A stretch of 64,000 nt of DNA from Prochloraceae cyanobacterium PL24a_bin.78 (GTDB lineage: Bacteria > Cyanobacteriota > Cyanobacteriia > Cyanobacteriales > JANQIW01), in NCBI GenBank assembly GCA_028281945.1, contig JANQIW010000005.1, positions 1 to 64,000 of the forward strand, written 5' to 3'. The number at the start of each line of letters is the position of its first letter. Position 1 is the stretch's first letter. Shown here piece after piece: positions 1-8,595 of this stretch. Below the pieces are notes generated by a model that saw nothing but the letters and a program-made list of their open reading frames with translations, made no database searches and was not told the origin of the DNA. The translations under genes and the position numbers were made by a program.

Positions 1-1
1 T

Positions 2-964
2 GCTATTTCCTTAGAATTAGGAGCAGAAGTTAATGGTAGTGTGGTTAATTTTGGTGAAATTAACGGACGTGGAGTAGCAGTTGGCAACAATCAATCTTCT
101 GCCGTTCGCCTCTACTGGGGCAATAACAGCGGTTCTCCTCTATCGGAATTTAATGGTAATATTGAGAACTACGGTACTCTAACAGCGGAAAATGGTGCTG
201 CTATTCTTATTGAAGATCAAGTTCAATTCAATGGTCTGATTACCAATTCTGGTACAATTGAGGGTGGTATTGTTAACGATTTTGGCACTGGAACTCTAGC
301 GATCGACACACGAGATGCTGAAGGAAGTATTACAGTTATCAATAGCGGTTTTATCGATGGTGATGTTGCTTTAAGTGAAAGTAACGATACTTATAATGGT
401 ATCTTATCAGCAGAAGTGGAAGGTACAGTTTTCGGTAATGATGGAGATGATACCTTAATTGGTGGTGAAAGCAATGACACTCTAGATGGAGGTAACCATA
501 ATGACTTGCTAGTTGGCGGTAATGGTAACGATAATCTTAATGGAGGTGCAGGTGAGGATTTACTCCAAGGTAAAGCAGGTGTCGATTTACTCCTTGGTGG
601 AAATGGTTCGGATACCTTAGTTGGTGGTGGAAGCAATGACATTCTTCTTGGCGAATCAGGAGCAGATTTATTAGATGGTGGCAAAGGAAATGATGTCTTA
701 TTAGGTGGTGAAGGAAACGATACTTTCGTATTTGGTAAGGATATATTCCTCGACGGTCAATTCGATCTAGATGTAATTGTAGATTTCAACTCTGGTGATT
801 CTTTTGATTTTGCTGATGAGTTTTTACAACAAGGTCAAATAGAATTTGTACGTAATTCTAGTTCATTACAAATACAAGTTGGTAGTGAGGATAGCGCAAT
901 TGTATTTGGGGATATTAATGCGGCAGAACAGGAATTATTAGCAATTACTGAAGCTTTTAGCTAA
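2..964 (+). CDS. RTX-type calcium-binding protein, 5' end missing
   Basis: The reading frame is open from base 2, so this is the C-terminal 320 residues of a longer protein; the GTG at 41 is just an internal codon. The first ~130 residues are Asn/Gly-rich and repeat short units such as NSGTIEGGIV, which suggests a beta-helix. After that come about ten RTX nonapeptides (GGxGNDxLx, for example GGNGNDNLN), which fold as Ca2+-binding beta-rolls. The last ~80 residues, with GNDTFVF and DVIVDFNSGDSFDF, look like the cap and type I secretion signal region of RTX exoproteins. It is probably secreted through an ABC/HlyD/TolC system and acts at the cell surface. Substrate or adhesive role cannot be read from this part. 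Confidence 0.85.
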   Translation, partial: AISLELGAEVNGSVVNFGEINGRGVAVGNNQSSAVRLYWGNNSGSPLSEFNGNIENYGTLTAENGAAILIEDQVQFNGLITNSGTIEGGIVNDFGTGTLAIDTRDAEGSITVINSGFIDGDVALSESNDTYNGILSAEVEGTVFGNDGDDTLIGGESNDTLDGGNHNDLLVGGNGNDNLNGGAGEDLLQGKAGVDLLLGGNGSDTLVGGGSNDILLGESGADLLDGGKGNDVLLGGEGNDTFVFGKDIFLDGQFDLDVIVDFNSGDSFDFADEFLQQGQIEFVRNSSSLQIQVGSEDSAIVFGDINAAEQELLAITEAFS

Positions 965-1039
965 CTTTTTTAGGCTATTATTTTCCCGCTTTTGTGATCT
1001 GGCAACTACCTAATCCACAGTAGCGCAATCTTGATATCC

Positions 1040-1071
1040 TCTCCCGTTATAATCTTTGATTTAACGGGAGA
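1040..1071. terminator. 10-bp inverted repeat downstream of the RTX gene
   Basis: A perfect 10-bp inverted repeat (tctcccgtta / taacgggaga) with a 12-nt loop. There is no T-run after it, so it may be a hairpin that stabilises the mRNA end rather than an intrinsic terminator. A similar C/G hairpin follows the sensor kinase at 3379. Confidence 0.35.
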
Positions 1072-1244
1072 TTCTAATGAACAATTCCTTGCCTATTCCT
1101 CCAGTCAAACAAAGTTATACCAAATTTATAAAACAATGATAGAGTTAAAACTCTTCTTGGACTGCTGATACCCAACCCAAAACCTACTATAGCCAAAATA
1201 GTATCATTCGATTTAAAATAAAACATAAGTTTTTAGAGAAAAAC

Positions 1245-1913
1245 ATGAATCATAATGAATTAAAAACTGAGAAATTAAAGATTCTAGTTGTAGACGACCA
1301 TCAAATTGTCTTAGGCGGAATGCTTAGTATTTTGCGGGAAAACTATTCTAGAGCTGAAATTTTCTCAGTACAAACCGCAGAAGAAACCATTAGATTACTC
1401 TCTACTGAATATGTTGATGTAGCCATTATTGACTTATCTATACCATATGAATTAGGAATACCTGCCCAAATTCAGACAGGAATACACCTCCTAAAACTTT
1501 TAATGAGTACCTATCCTTATCTAAATATAATGGTTCAGAGTAGTTCCATCGAGTCATTACTGCGGATCGAACATGATATCGAAAACCATCAAGGAGGCTT
1601 TACCATTGCAGATAAAAGTCTTTTAGTTAAAGAAATGATTAAAAGATTAGATTGGGCACTTTCTGGAATTACTTATACTAAAGAACTAAAAAGATATTTG
1701 GAAGTAAAGCCAGAGTGGCTAGAACTTTTAAGATTAGCTTTTAACGAAGGATTACAAGATAAAGTTATCGCTCAGAAGATGTACAAATCGGAAAGAATGA
1801 TACGTCATTACTGGACTAAAATTCAGAACGCCCTGGAAATTTATCCAGAAGAAGGTAGAAATATCCGTGCTTTTACTTTAATGCGGGCGAGAGAAGAAGG
1901 TTTAATCGATTGA
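1245..1913 (+). CDS. Response regulator, NarL/LuxR-like
   Basis: A 222-residue two-component response regulator. The receiver domain spans residues ~11-130, with the acidic pair D17-D18 (ILVVDDHQIVLGG) and probable phospho-acceptor D63 (AIIDLSIP). The C-terminal ~65 residues (LRLAFNEGLQDKVIAQKMY...ERMIRHYWTKIQ) are placed and spaced like a LuxR-type HTH but diverge from its consensus. The sensor kinase starts 4 nt after the stop, so the two are co-transcribed and very likely a cognate pair. Target genes are unknown; the upstream RTX gene is only a neighbour. Confidence 0.85.
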   Translation: MNHNELKTEKLKILVVDDHQIVLGGMLSILRENYSRAEIFSVQTAEETIRLLSTEYVDVAIIDLSIPYELGIPAQIQTGIHLLKLLMSTYPYLNIMVQSSSIESLLRIEHDIENHQGGFTIADKSLLVKEMIKRLDWALSGITYTKELKRYLEVKPEWLELLRLAFNEGLQDKVIAQKMYKSERMIRHYWTKIQNALEIYPEEGRNIRAFTLMRAREEGLID

Positions 1914-1917
1914 AAAC

Positions 1918-3375
1918 ATGAAAAAAAAACTTTTACTTTCAATTCGAGATAAAATATTACAACTACTCTTAGAACGTACAGTAACAATGCTAACTATTAT
2001 GTTTTGTCTGGGAGTAGTTATAGTTTTAGGGAATATGTCTTACTTTTCTCAAAAACTAGTGGAAACCCAAGCACTTAATAATGTACAGACAATATCTCAA
2101 GCCCTAAAAAAAGGGCGGACTTTGTACAATACAGAAGTAGTCACTCGTTTAAAGAGCACCGAAAAGGCAACTGTCGTTCATAATTATAAAGATGAGGAAG
2201 GAGCAATTCCTCTCCCGAACACTTTTCTTAAAGAATTTGGATCCCAACTTTATCAAGACAATCCCGGTTTGCAAGTTAAATCCTACAGCGATTTTCCTTT
2301 TCCTTGGCGAAAAGAAACAGGAGGCCCCCGAGATGATTTTGAATGGGAAGCCCTTAAGTTTTTGCAGGAAAATCCAGATCGTCCCTTCTATCGTTTTGAA
2401 ACTGTTGGTGGAGAAACCATGCTACGTTATGCAGAAGCAGATGTTCTCAAACCTGAATGTTTATATTGTCACAACAACTATCCAGGCACGCCAAAAAAAG
2501 ATTGGAAGATAGGAGATGTTAGAGGGGTTTTGGCAATAAATCAATCTTTAGATAATGCTACATCGCGAATTAATATAAGTTTAAAAGTTACTTTTATTTT
2601 ATTTGGAACCTTATCTGCTATTGGAATAACTGGTTTGGGATTATCTATCCGCCGTTTGCATAAATATTCTCGAAAGCTAGAAAGGCTAGCATTTACCAGA
2701 CAACAAGCAATCGAACATGCTTTTAGCGAAATCCATAATGGTCCTTTACAAACCCTAGCAGTATTATTAAGAGGTATTCAAGAAGACGAAGTTCTTTCAC
2801 AACAAATATTTCCAAAACTCAAAAGTCTCGATAGTGAAATTCGAGGAGTAGGACAATATTTAATGGCAAAAGAGAGAGAGCCAAATCCCATTCAAGATCC
2901 TAATCCCAATTTAAAGGCAGAAGAATTAATTCGTTTAGGAGATGGTACTATCTTAAAACTAGATCTTCCAATTCACGAGTTGTTTTACGATATTTTTAAC
3001 CATACTCTCAAGCGAGATTTCCCACATTTTAAAACGATAAAAGTTAGGGTTAGAGATTTTGAAAAAATCGAAACTTCATATTTAGATCTGTCCATGAAGA
3101 GAGTTCTTTGTACTTGGCTAGAAGAAGCTATTTGTAATATTGGCAAACATGCAATTGGAACAACTCGCATTATAGCTATAGGCAAACAACAACAAGATTC
3201 CTATATTCTCAAAGTAATAGATAATGGCTCTGGTTTCACTTCAAATCCTGAAAATCAAGGTACCAAGCATTGTAAAAAGTTAGTTGGGAGTATTCAAGGG
3301 GTTGTTAAGCGGGAATCTTTACCAGAAAAGGGTACTCTTTACCAAGTTTCTTTTCCACTAAAGCAATTATTTTGA
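1918..3375 (+). CDS. Sensor histidine kinase with Tll0287-like CxxCH domain
   Basis: A 485-residue membrane sensor kinase. TM1 is at residues ~22-42 and TM2 at ~223-243. Between them is a Tll0287/DUF3365-like periplasmic or lumenal domain with CLYCH (residues 181-185), a c-type heme attachment motif, so a heme-based redox or gas signal is likely. After TM2 comes an H-box resembling the NarX/DesK type, with probable phospho-His 273 (SEIHNGPLQTL). The ATPase has an N-box (EEAICNIGKHA) and a G-box (DNGSGF). It should phosphorylate the regulator encoded just upstream. The family assignment comes from motifs; heme binding is inferred. Confidence 0.82.
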   Translation: MKKKLLLSIRDKILQLLLERTVTMLTIMFCLGVVIVLGNMSYFSQKLVETQALNNVQTISQALKKGRTLYNTEVVTRLKSTEKATVVHNYKDEEGAIPLPNTFLKEFGSQLYQDNPGLQVKSYSDFPFPWRKETGGPRDDFEWEALKFLQENPDRPFYRFETVGGETMLRYAEADVLKPECLYCHNNYPGTPKKDWKIGDVRGVLAINQSLDNATSRINISLKVTFILFGTLSAIGITGLGLSIRRLHKYSRKLERLAFTRQQAIEHAFSEIHNGPLQTLAVLLRGIQEDEVLSQQIFPKLKSLDSEIRGVGQYLMAKEREPNPIQDPNPNLKAEELIRLGDGTILKLDLPIHELFYDIFNHTLKRDFPHFKTIKVRVRDFEKIETSYLDLSMKRVLCTWLEEAICNIGKHAIGTTRIIAIGKQQQDSYILKVIDNGSGFTSNPENQGTKHCKKLVGSIQGVVKRESLPEKGTLYQVSFPLKQLF

Positions 3376-3378
3376 CGC

Positions 3379-3410
3379 TCCCCCGTTACATCAGAGATTG
3401 TAAAGGGGGA
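3379..3410. terminator. GC-rich hairpin after the kinase gene
   Basis: An 11-bp near-perfect inverted repeat (tcccccgttac / gtaaaggggga, one mismatch) starts 4 nt after the kinase stop. AT-rich sequence with a T-run (attttttg) follows about 15 nt later. It probably ends the two-component operon. Confidence 0.4.
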
Positions 3411-3506
3411 TGAATTTTCACATTTTTTGATAAATAGACCGTTAGGGAGTCTTTTTAGGATAATAAATAGTATAATGTAATCCAAAGTTATTTTTTGGAG
3501 TATGAT

Positions 3507-3890
3507 ATGGAGCCTATTTCTGTAATTATTGGTGCACTATCTAGTGCTGCTACTCAAGGTATCGTACATTCTTTTTCTCAAGGTGTAGGTCAAGAATTTT
3601 ATCAAGATTTAAAAGATCTCATTAAAAAGAAATTTGGAGGAGATACAAAAGCAGAAATGATTCTGGAAGAGTATGAGCAAGATCCTGAAACCTTTGAAAA
3701 ACCACTTGAAAAGAAATTAGTGGAAGCAGGAGTTGATAAAGATGAAGAAATTCTTAACGTTGCTAAAAAATTGTTGGAAAAATTAGAAGAACAACAAACA
3801 ACAGCAGGAAAAACTACTAATTATTATGGAAATATCAAAGGAATTGCTGGAGATATTAGTGGTGGAAATATAAATCAAAATATTAATTAA
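3507..3890 (+). CDS. Small putative effector with C-terminal amyloid-like motif
   Basis: A 127-residue protein of no named family that I recognise. The ATG at 3507 is preferred because GGAG lies 6 nt upstream; an in-frame TTG at 3495 has none. Residues 1-22 (MEPISVIIGALSSAATQGIV) form a Gly/Ala-rich hydrophobic helix that resembles the N-terminus of fungal HeLo/HELL pore-forming domains (MDPLS...). Residues ~25-100 are charged helices. The last 20 residues read GNIKGIAGDISGGNINQNI. That motif matches residues 14-32 of the STAND protein starting 26 bp downstream (13 of 19 identical). The layout fits an effector triggered by motif templating from the NLR. The toxic activity is inference. Confidence 0.7.
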   Translation: MEPISVIIGALSSAATQGIVHSFSQGVGQEFYQDLKDLIKKKFGGDTKAEMILEEYEQDPETFEKPLEKKLVEAGVDKDEEILNVAKKLLEKLEEQQTTAGKTTNYYGNIKGIAGDISGGNINQNIN

Positions 3891-3915
3891 AAAAAAGTTA
3901 CAGGAGATAAAATAT

Positions 3916-6900
3916 ATGGATAGGGAGAATGCTACCTATCTTGAACAATTCGATGGCAATGTTAAAGGCATAGCTGGTAAAATAACAGGAGGAGTTGTTA
4001 ATCAATACATAATTGCTTCTGATTCTGAAGAAACAATTCATAGCCGAAAACTGATTAAAGGCTCTCCTTATATGGGATTGAAAAAATTTGAATGTCAAGA
4101 TAAAGATAAATTTTTTGGTCAAGAGCAGTGGATTGTCAAACTAAGTGAAGATTTAATCAAAAATAACTTAGTTTTACTCTTAGGCGCTTCAGGAAGCGGA
4201 AAATCTTCTTTAGCTAGGGCAGGATTAATACCTTATTTATTAGATGAGTATGGCGCAACCAATTTAAAAATCTTAACTTTTGTTCCAGATAGTAATCCTT
4301 TTGAATCTTTCTATGAAAGTTTACTAAAAAAATATAAAGAAGAAGATCCAAATTTTTTCTTGGTAAATGAAGAAAAAAAATTACTAGAATTGATTAAGTC
4401 TTTAAAAAAAGATTCCTCTAATTGGTTAATTTTTATTGATCAATTTGAAGAAGTTTTTACTTTAACTCCAAAACCAGAATGTGAGAAATTTATTAGTAAC
4501 TTAGTACAAGTAATTAGACAAAAGAATTATTCCATTAAATTACTAATTACAATGCGTTCTGATTTTCTGGTAAATCTTCAAGAGTATGGCAAATTTACTA
4601 ATGAAGTAGAAAAAAATATTCACTTAATGAGAGAGCTAAGTAAAAATGAATTAAGATTAGCTATTGCCGAGCCGGCAGCTAGAAATGGCGTAACCTTTGA
4701 AAAAGGTTTAATAGAACAAATTATTAGTGATTTTGAGCAACAAGCAGGATCTCTTCCTTTATTACAATATACTCTCAATTTGCTATGGGAAAAAGACGGT
4801 ATCTGTCAAGAAGACAGAGTTTTAAACCTAAAAACTTATCAAGAATTAGGGGGGGTTTTAGGTGCTCTTCAACACCAAGCTACTCATATATACAACAATA
4901 AACTTGATGAATATGAAAAAGGAGCTGCCAAAAAAATATTTCTGGAGTTAGTAGATATATCAGATGGTAAACCCATTAGTAGAAGAACTGAAAAATCTAA
5001 ATTTACTCAAAATCCAATACTCAAAAAGACTTTAGAGAAACTTATAGATCATCGCCTTTTAGTTAGTGGTAAACATAGAGCTACAGTTGAAGTTGCCCAT
5101 GAAGAATTAATTTGTTCTTGGGACTTAATACAAAGTTTAATTGCAGAAAAAAAAGAAATCATTCTGTTAAAAAATAGATTAATTAACGATGCCAAAAGAT
5201 GGCAACAACTTTTAAAGGAAAATAAAACTGATCCTAAATATGAATTGTGGAGTGGTTCAAAATTAGATCGAATTTTAGAGTTAATCAAACAAACTAATAG
5301 CAATATTCTAGACAAAGATAGTGAATCATTTATCCGAGCCAGTGTTCTTTGGCGCAATAGAAGTAAAATTATCAGAAAAAAGCTTAAGCGTCGTGCCATT
5401 CAGTGGCTTTGTGGTGGTTTATTAATAGCCTTAATGGCTACTGGAGTAGCAACATGGAATTGGTTTCAAGCAGAACAACAGCGTATAATTGCCCTGAGAC
5501 AAACTCTTAGAGCGGAAAGTCAATCAGCACAGTTACTCTCTTCTTCTGGCAATGGCTTTGAAGCTTTAGTCACCAGTTTAAAGGCTAGCCTTGTACTTGA
5601 GGAAACAGGATGGCAAGAAAAAGATGATAATCTGAAAAAATTAGTTGTGAATACTCTTCAAGAATCACTCTATGGTATTCGGGAAAAAAACCGCCTTGAA
5701 AAACATAAAAGTTTTGTCTATGGGGTAAGCTTTAGTCCTGATGGCCAAACCCTTGCTTCTGCCAGTGGAGATAAAACTATTAAACTTTGGAATCTTGATG
5801 GTTCAGTTCGCAAAAATTTGGAGGGCCATGATGATGAAGTTTATCAAGTTAAATTTAGTCCCACAGGATCTCTTCTTGCTTCAGCTAGTGCTGATAATAC
5901 AGTGAGACTTTGGAATCTTGATGGTAGTTTAGCAAAAGTATTAATAGGACATACTGATAAAGTTTATACTGTTGCTTTTAGTCCAGATAATCAAGTGATT
6001 GCTTCCGGTAGTGCCGATGGTACGATTAGAATTTGGAATCTAAAGGGAAAGCTGTTGCAAAAGTTAAAGGCAGATAATAACAGTGAAGTTCATAATCTAA
6101 CTTTTAGCCCAAATGGAGAAATGATAGCTTCAGCTAGTGGAAATACTATTCAACTTTGGAGTCGCAATGGTAATTTATTGAGAACTATTAGAGGTTATAA
6201 TCAACCAGTTTTGAGTGTAAATTTCAGCCCTGATGGTCAAATCATAGCAGCTGGCAGCCATGATGGAACAATCCAGTTTTGGAATCTTGAAGGTGTTTCT
6301 TTGGCTAAAATTTTTGAGGGAAATGTTATCTACCAAGTGAAATTTAGCCCTGATGGAAATACGATCGCTTCTGGAGGTGGTGATACTATCCTCAAATTAT
6401 GGAATCCTAATGGTACTCTACAGCAAACTTTTAAAGGACATCAAGATGGAATTTACGATTTTAGCTTTAGTCCTGATGGAGAAACTATTACTACAGCTAG
6501 TGCCGATGGGACAATTAAAATTTGGCAGCGCAATGGTATTTTGTTGGATAGATTGTATGATCCTAAGGCAGATGTTTATGATGTTGCCTTTAGTCCTGAT
6601 GGACAACTCATGGCTTCTGGGGGTCAAGATAATTTGATTAAATTACGACAACTCGATGGTACGATACTGAACACTTTGGAAGGACACACAGATTTAATCC
6701 ACATTATTAGATTTAGTCCTGATAGTCAGATTTTAGCATCTGCTAGTTGGGATGGGACTATCAAGTTATGGAATCGTGATGGGAAGCTTATTAATACTTT
6801 AACAGGTCATAATGGGCGAGTATACTGTGTTGAGTTTAGTCCAGATGGTAAAAGATTGGTGAGCTGTGGTGGAGATAATACTGTTAGAATCTGGAATCTT

Positions 6901-7584
6901 AAAGGTGATTTACTTAAAACTCTTGTAGGACATACTGATGTTGTCCATAGGGCTAGTTTCAGTCCTGATGGTAAATATATTATCTCAGCCAGTCACGATC
7001 AAACTGTTCGATTATGGAGTGAAAATGGTCGTATGATAAAAACCTTGAAGGGACATACTAATTGGGTTCATGCTGCGACTTTTAGCCCTGATGGAAAGAC
7101 TATTGCATCTGCTAGTCACGATCGAACTGTAAAACTTTGGAATCTTGATGGGACTCTAAAGCAAACTTTATTTGGCCATACTGACAAGATTCAGGGTATT
7201 AGTTTTAGTCCAGATGGTAAAATTATCGCTTCTTCCAGTGAAGATCGAACTATAAGATTATGGGATTCTCTTGATGGAAGTCTAATAACAATTTTACGAG
7301 GACATGAAGATTTAATTCATGGGCTTAATTTTAGTCCAGATGGTAAAATTATTGCTTCTGCTAGTCATGATGATACTATAATTTTGTGGAATTTGGAAAA
7401 TCTCAACGATTTGGAGAGTTTGATTGTCAAAAGTTGTAATTGGCTAGAGGGGTACTTTATGAATCATCCTAATCTTGAGGAAGAAGATCGTACTATTTGC
7501 CAAGACGACTCAATAGACTTCTTGCAGAAGTCTGAATTCGGAATTCGGAATTCGGAAAGTAGAAAAAGTACTTCGAGATATTAG
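3916..7584 (+). CDS. nSTAND NTPase with 14 WD40 repeats, NLR-like
   Basis: A 1222-residue signalling NTPase. The N-terminal 35 residues hold GNVKGIAGKITGGVVNQYI, the motif shared with the small upstream protein. The nSTAND1-type NTPase follows, opening with SPYMGLKKFECQDKDKFFG; Walker A is GASGSGKSS at 90-98 and Walker B is WLIFIDQFEEV at ~169-179. A single transmembrane helix lies at ~497-515. Fourteen WD40 repeats (residues ~595-1160), each marked by an FSPDG-like turn, would make two seven-blade propellers that sense a ligand. The last ~25 residues, after ICQDDS, are encoded inside a MITE-like insertion at 7515-7642, so the native C-terminus was replaced. An SD-like caggag precedes the start. 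It is probably a defence or programmed-death sensor. Confidence 0.85.
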   Translation: MDRENATYLEQFDGNVKGIAGKITGGVVNQYIIASDSEETIHSRKLIKGSPYMGLKKFECQDKDKFFGQEQWIVKLSEDLIKNNLVLLLGASGSGKSSLARAGLIPYLLDEYGATNLKILTFVPDSNPFESFYESLLKKYKEEDPNFFLVNEEKKLLELIKSLKKDSSNWLIFIDQFEEVFTLTPKPECEKFISNLVQVIRQKNYSIKLLITMRSDFLVNLQEYGKFTNEVEKNIHLMRELSKNELRLAIAEPAARNGVTFEKGLIEQIISDFEQQAGSLPLLQYTLNLLWEKDGICQEDRVLNLKTYQELGGVLGALQHQATHIYNNKLDEYEKGAAKKIFLELVDISDGKPISRRTEKSKFTQNPILKKTLEKLIDHRLLVSGKHRATVEVAHEELICSWDLIQSLIAEKKEIILLKNRLINDAKRWQQLLKENKTDPKYELWSGSKLDRILELIKQTNSNILDKDSESFIRASVLWRNRSKIIRKKLKRRAIQWLCGGLLIALMATGVATWNWFQAEQQRIIALRQTLRAESQSAQLLSSSGNGFEALVTSLKASLVLEETGWQEKDDNLKKLVVNTLQESLYGIREKNRLEKHKSFVYGVSFSPDGQTLASASGDKTIKLWNLDGSVRKNLEGHDDEVYQVKFSPTGSLLASASADNTVRLWNLDGSLAKVLIGHTDKVYTVAFSPDNQVIASGSADGTIRIWNLKGKLLQKLKADNNSEVHNLTFSPNGEMIASASGNTIQLWSRNGNLLRTIRGYNQPVLSVNFSPDGQIIAAGSHDGTIQFWNLEGVSLAKIFEGNVIYQVKFSPDGNTIASGGGDTILKLWNPNGTLQQTFKGHQDGIYDFSFSPDGETITTASADGTIKIWQRNGILLDRLYDPKADVYDVAFSPDGQLMASGGQDNLIKLRQLDGTILNTLEGHTDLIHIIRFSPDSQILASASWDGTIKLWNRDGKLINTLTGHNGRVYCVEFSPDGKRLVSCGGDNTVRIWNLKGDLLKTLVGHTDVVHRASFSPDGKYIISASHDQTVRLWSENGRMIKTLKGHTNWVHAATFSPDGKTIASASHDRTVKLWNLDGTLKQTLFGHTDKIQGISFSPDGKIIASSSEDRTIRLWDSLDGSLITILRGHEDLIHGLNFSPDGKIIASASHDDTIILWNLENLNDLESLIVKSCNWLEGYFMNHPNLEEEDRTICQDDSIDFLQKSEFGIRNSESRKSTSRY

Positions 7585-7642
7585 TTTATCTTAAAGTTTC
7601 CAAACCTTAATCATAACATAAAAATAGTTTTGCAAGAGGTCT
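7515..7642. mobile_element. MITE-like element, 128 bp
   Basis: Terminal inverted repeats agac(t/c)tcttgca(g/a)aa at 7515-7529 and 7628-7642 match at 13 of 15 positions. An aat trinucleotide flanks both sides and could be the target-site duplication. The interior holds three gaattcgg units (7534 onward) and no gene. The left end overlaps the STAND gene and supplies its last codons and stop. The left repeat also forms its own hairpin (agacttc/gaagtct). Family unknown. Confidence 0.45.
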
Positions 7643-7668
7643 AATGATGAAACAACATCAAAGTTAGA

Positions 7669-8333
7669 AAATATATGATAGGGAAGAAATCTCTTTACAG
7701 GAATTTAAGCAAATTCTTATCTATTTAGAATCTTATTTTTTCGACGTTTTTTTGCAAATTTATCTACAAAAAGTTTGCCTAATGTAATGCAAAGCTTTTT
7801 TTAAAAAAGTAGAAGATATTCTAAAAAAAGAAGATGATAATGATATAGTCAAAACAGTTCATGAAGTTTTAACAAATTTAGATAAAAACCAAACTTGGCC
7901 TGATGATGATCAGTTTAAACAATGTATTATTGAGAAAAGCATCTATACAAAAACTTATATTCCTAGAGTTAGGTTAATTCTAGAAAGCATAGAAGAATCA
8001 TATAGAAGTAAGGAAAAGGTCAAGCTAGATTCATCAAAGATTAATATTGAACATATTATGCCTCAAACCTTAAATAAAGAATGGATAAAATATATAGGAG
8101 AAAATGCTAATAAAATTCAGAAAGAATTGGGTAATACACTAGGAAATCTTACTTTAACTGGTTACAATTCTGAATTATCCAATAAACCTTTTAATGCAAA
8201 ATTACCATTATTAAGAAAGAGTAATTTATCTATGAACCAATATTTTAGGCAAATAGAGACTTGGAATGAAGAACAAATTAAAGATAGAGCAGAATACTTA
8301 GCCAAAATAGCAATTGAAATTTGGCCTAGATAA
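7669..8333 (+). pseudogene. GmrSD-type (DUF262/DUF1524) restriction enzyme relic
   Basis: A C-terminal fragment of a type IV restriction nuclease of the GmrSD family. The first part encodes YLESYFFRRFFANLSTKS and ends at a frameshift in the T/A homopolymers around 7796-7807. The frame then continues with KKVEDILKKE and runs to 8333. The DUF1524 His-Me-like nuclease motif IEHIMPQTLNKEW and the family signature LGNLTLTGYNSELSNKPF are both intact. The N-terminal ~400 residues, with the DUF262 NTPase, are absent; a stop lies at ~7665 and the MITE-like element sits just upstream. An ATG at 8058 would give a 91-residue product, but function is unlikely. It marks an old defence island with the STAND pair. 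Confidence 0.75.
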
Positions 8334-8595
8334 CTTTATTAAGATAAATCATTAATACCACAAAATTCAAGATTGAAATATATTAGTATAATATAGTAGA
8401 TATAAAGCTCAAGCTCCATAGTAACTCAGTTATAATTTAAGCCAAATAACAATTAAATCCATTAAAAAAAGACATAGAAACCATCCCCCAAAAGAATCTT
8501 TAAATTAGGGATAAGACAATATAAATAGAGCAAAATTGAACTAAAATATCTCAATTAAGCATAAATTAGCCTGTAATATAATAAAAGTAATCTTA

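Noticed and set aside
391-684. 97-residue open frame on the minus strand across the RTX repeats
   Set aside because: It is the antisense shadow of the repetitive RTX codons; Pro/Ser-rich composition follows from the repeats.
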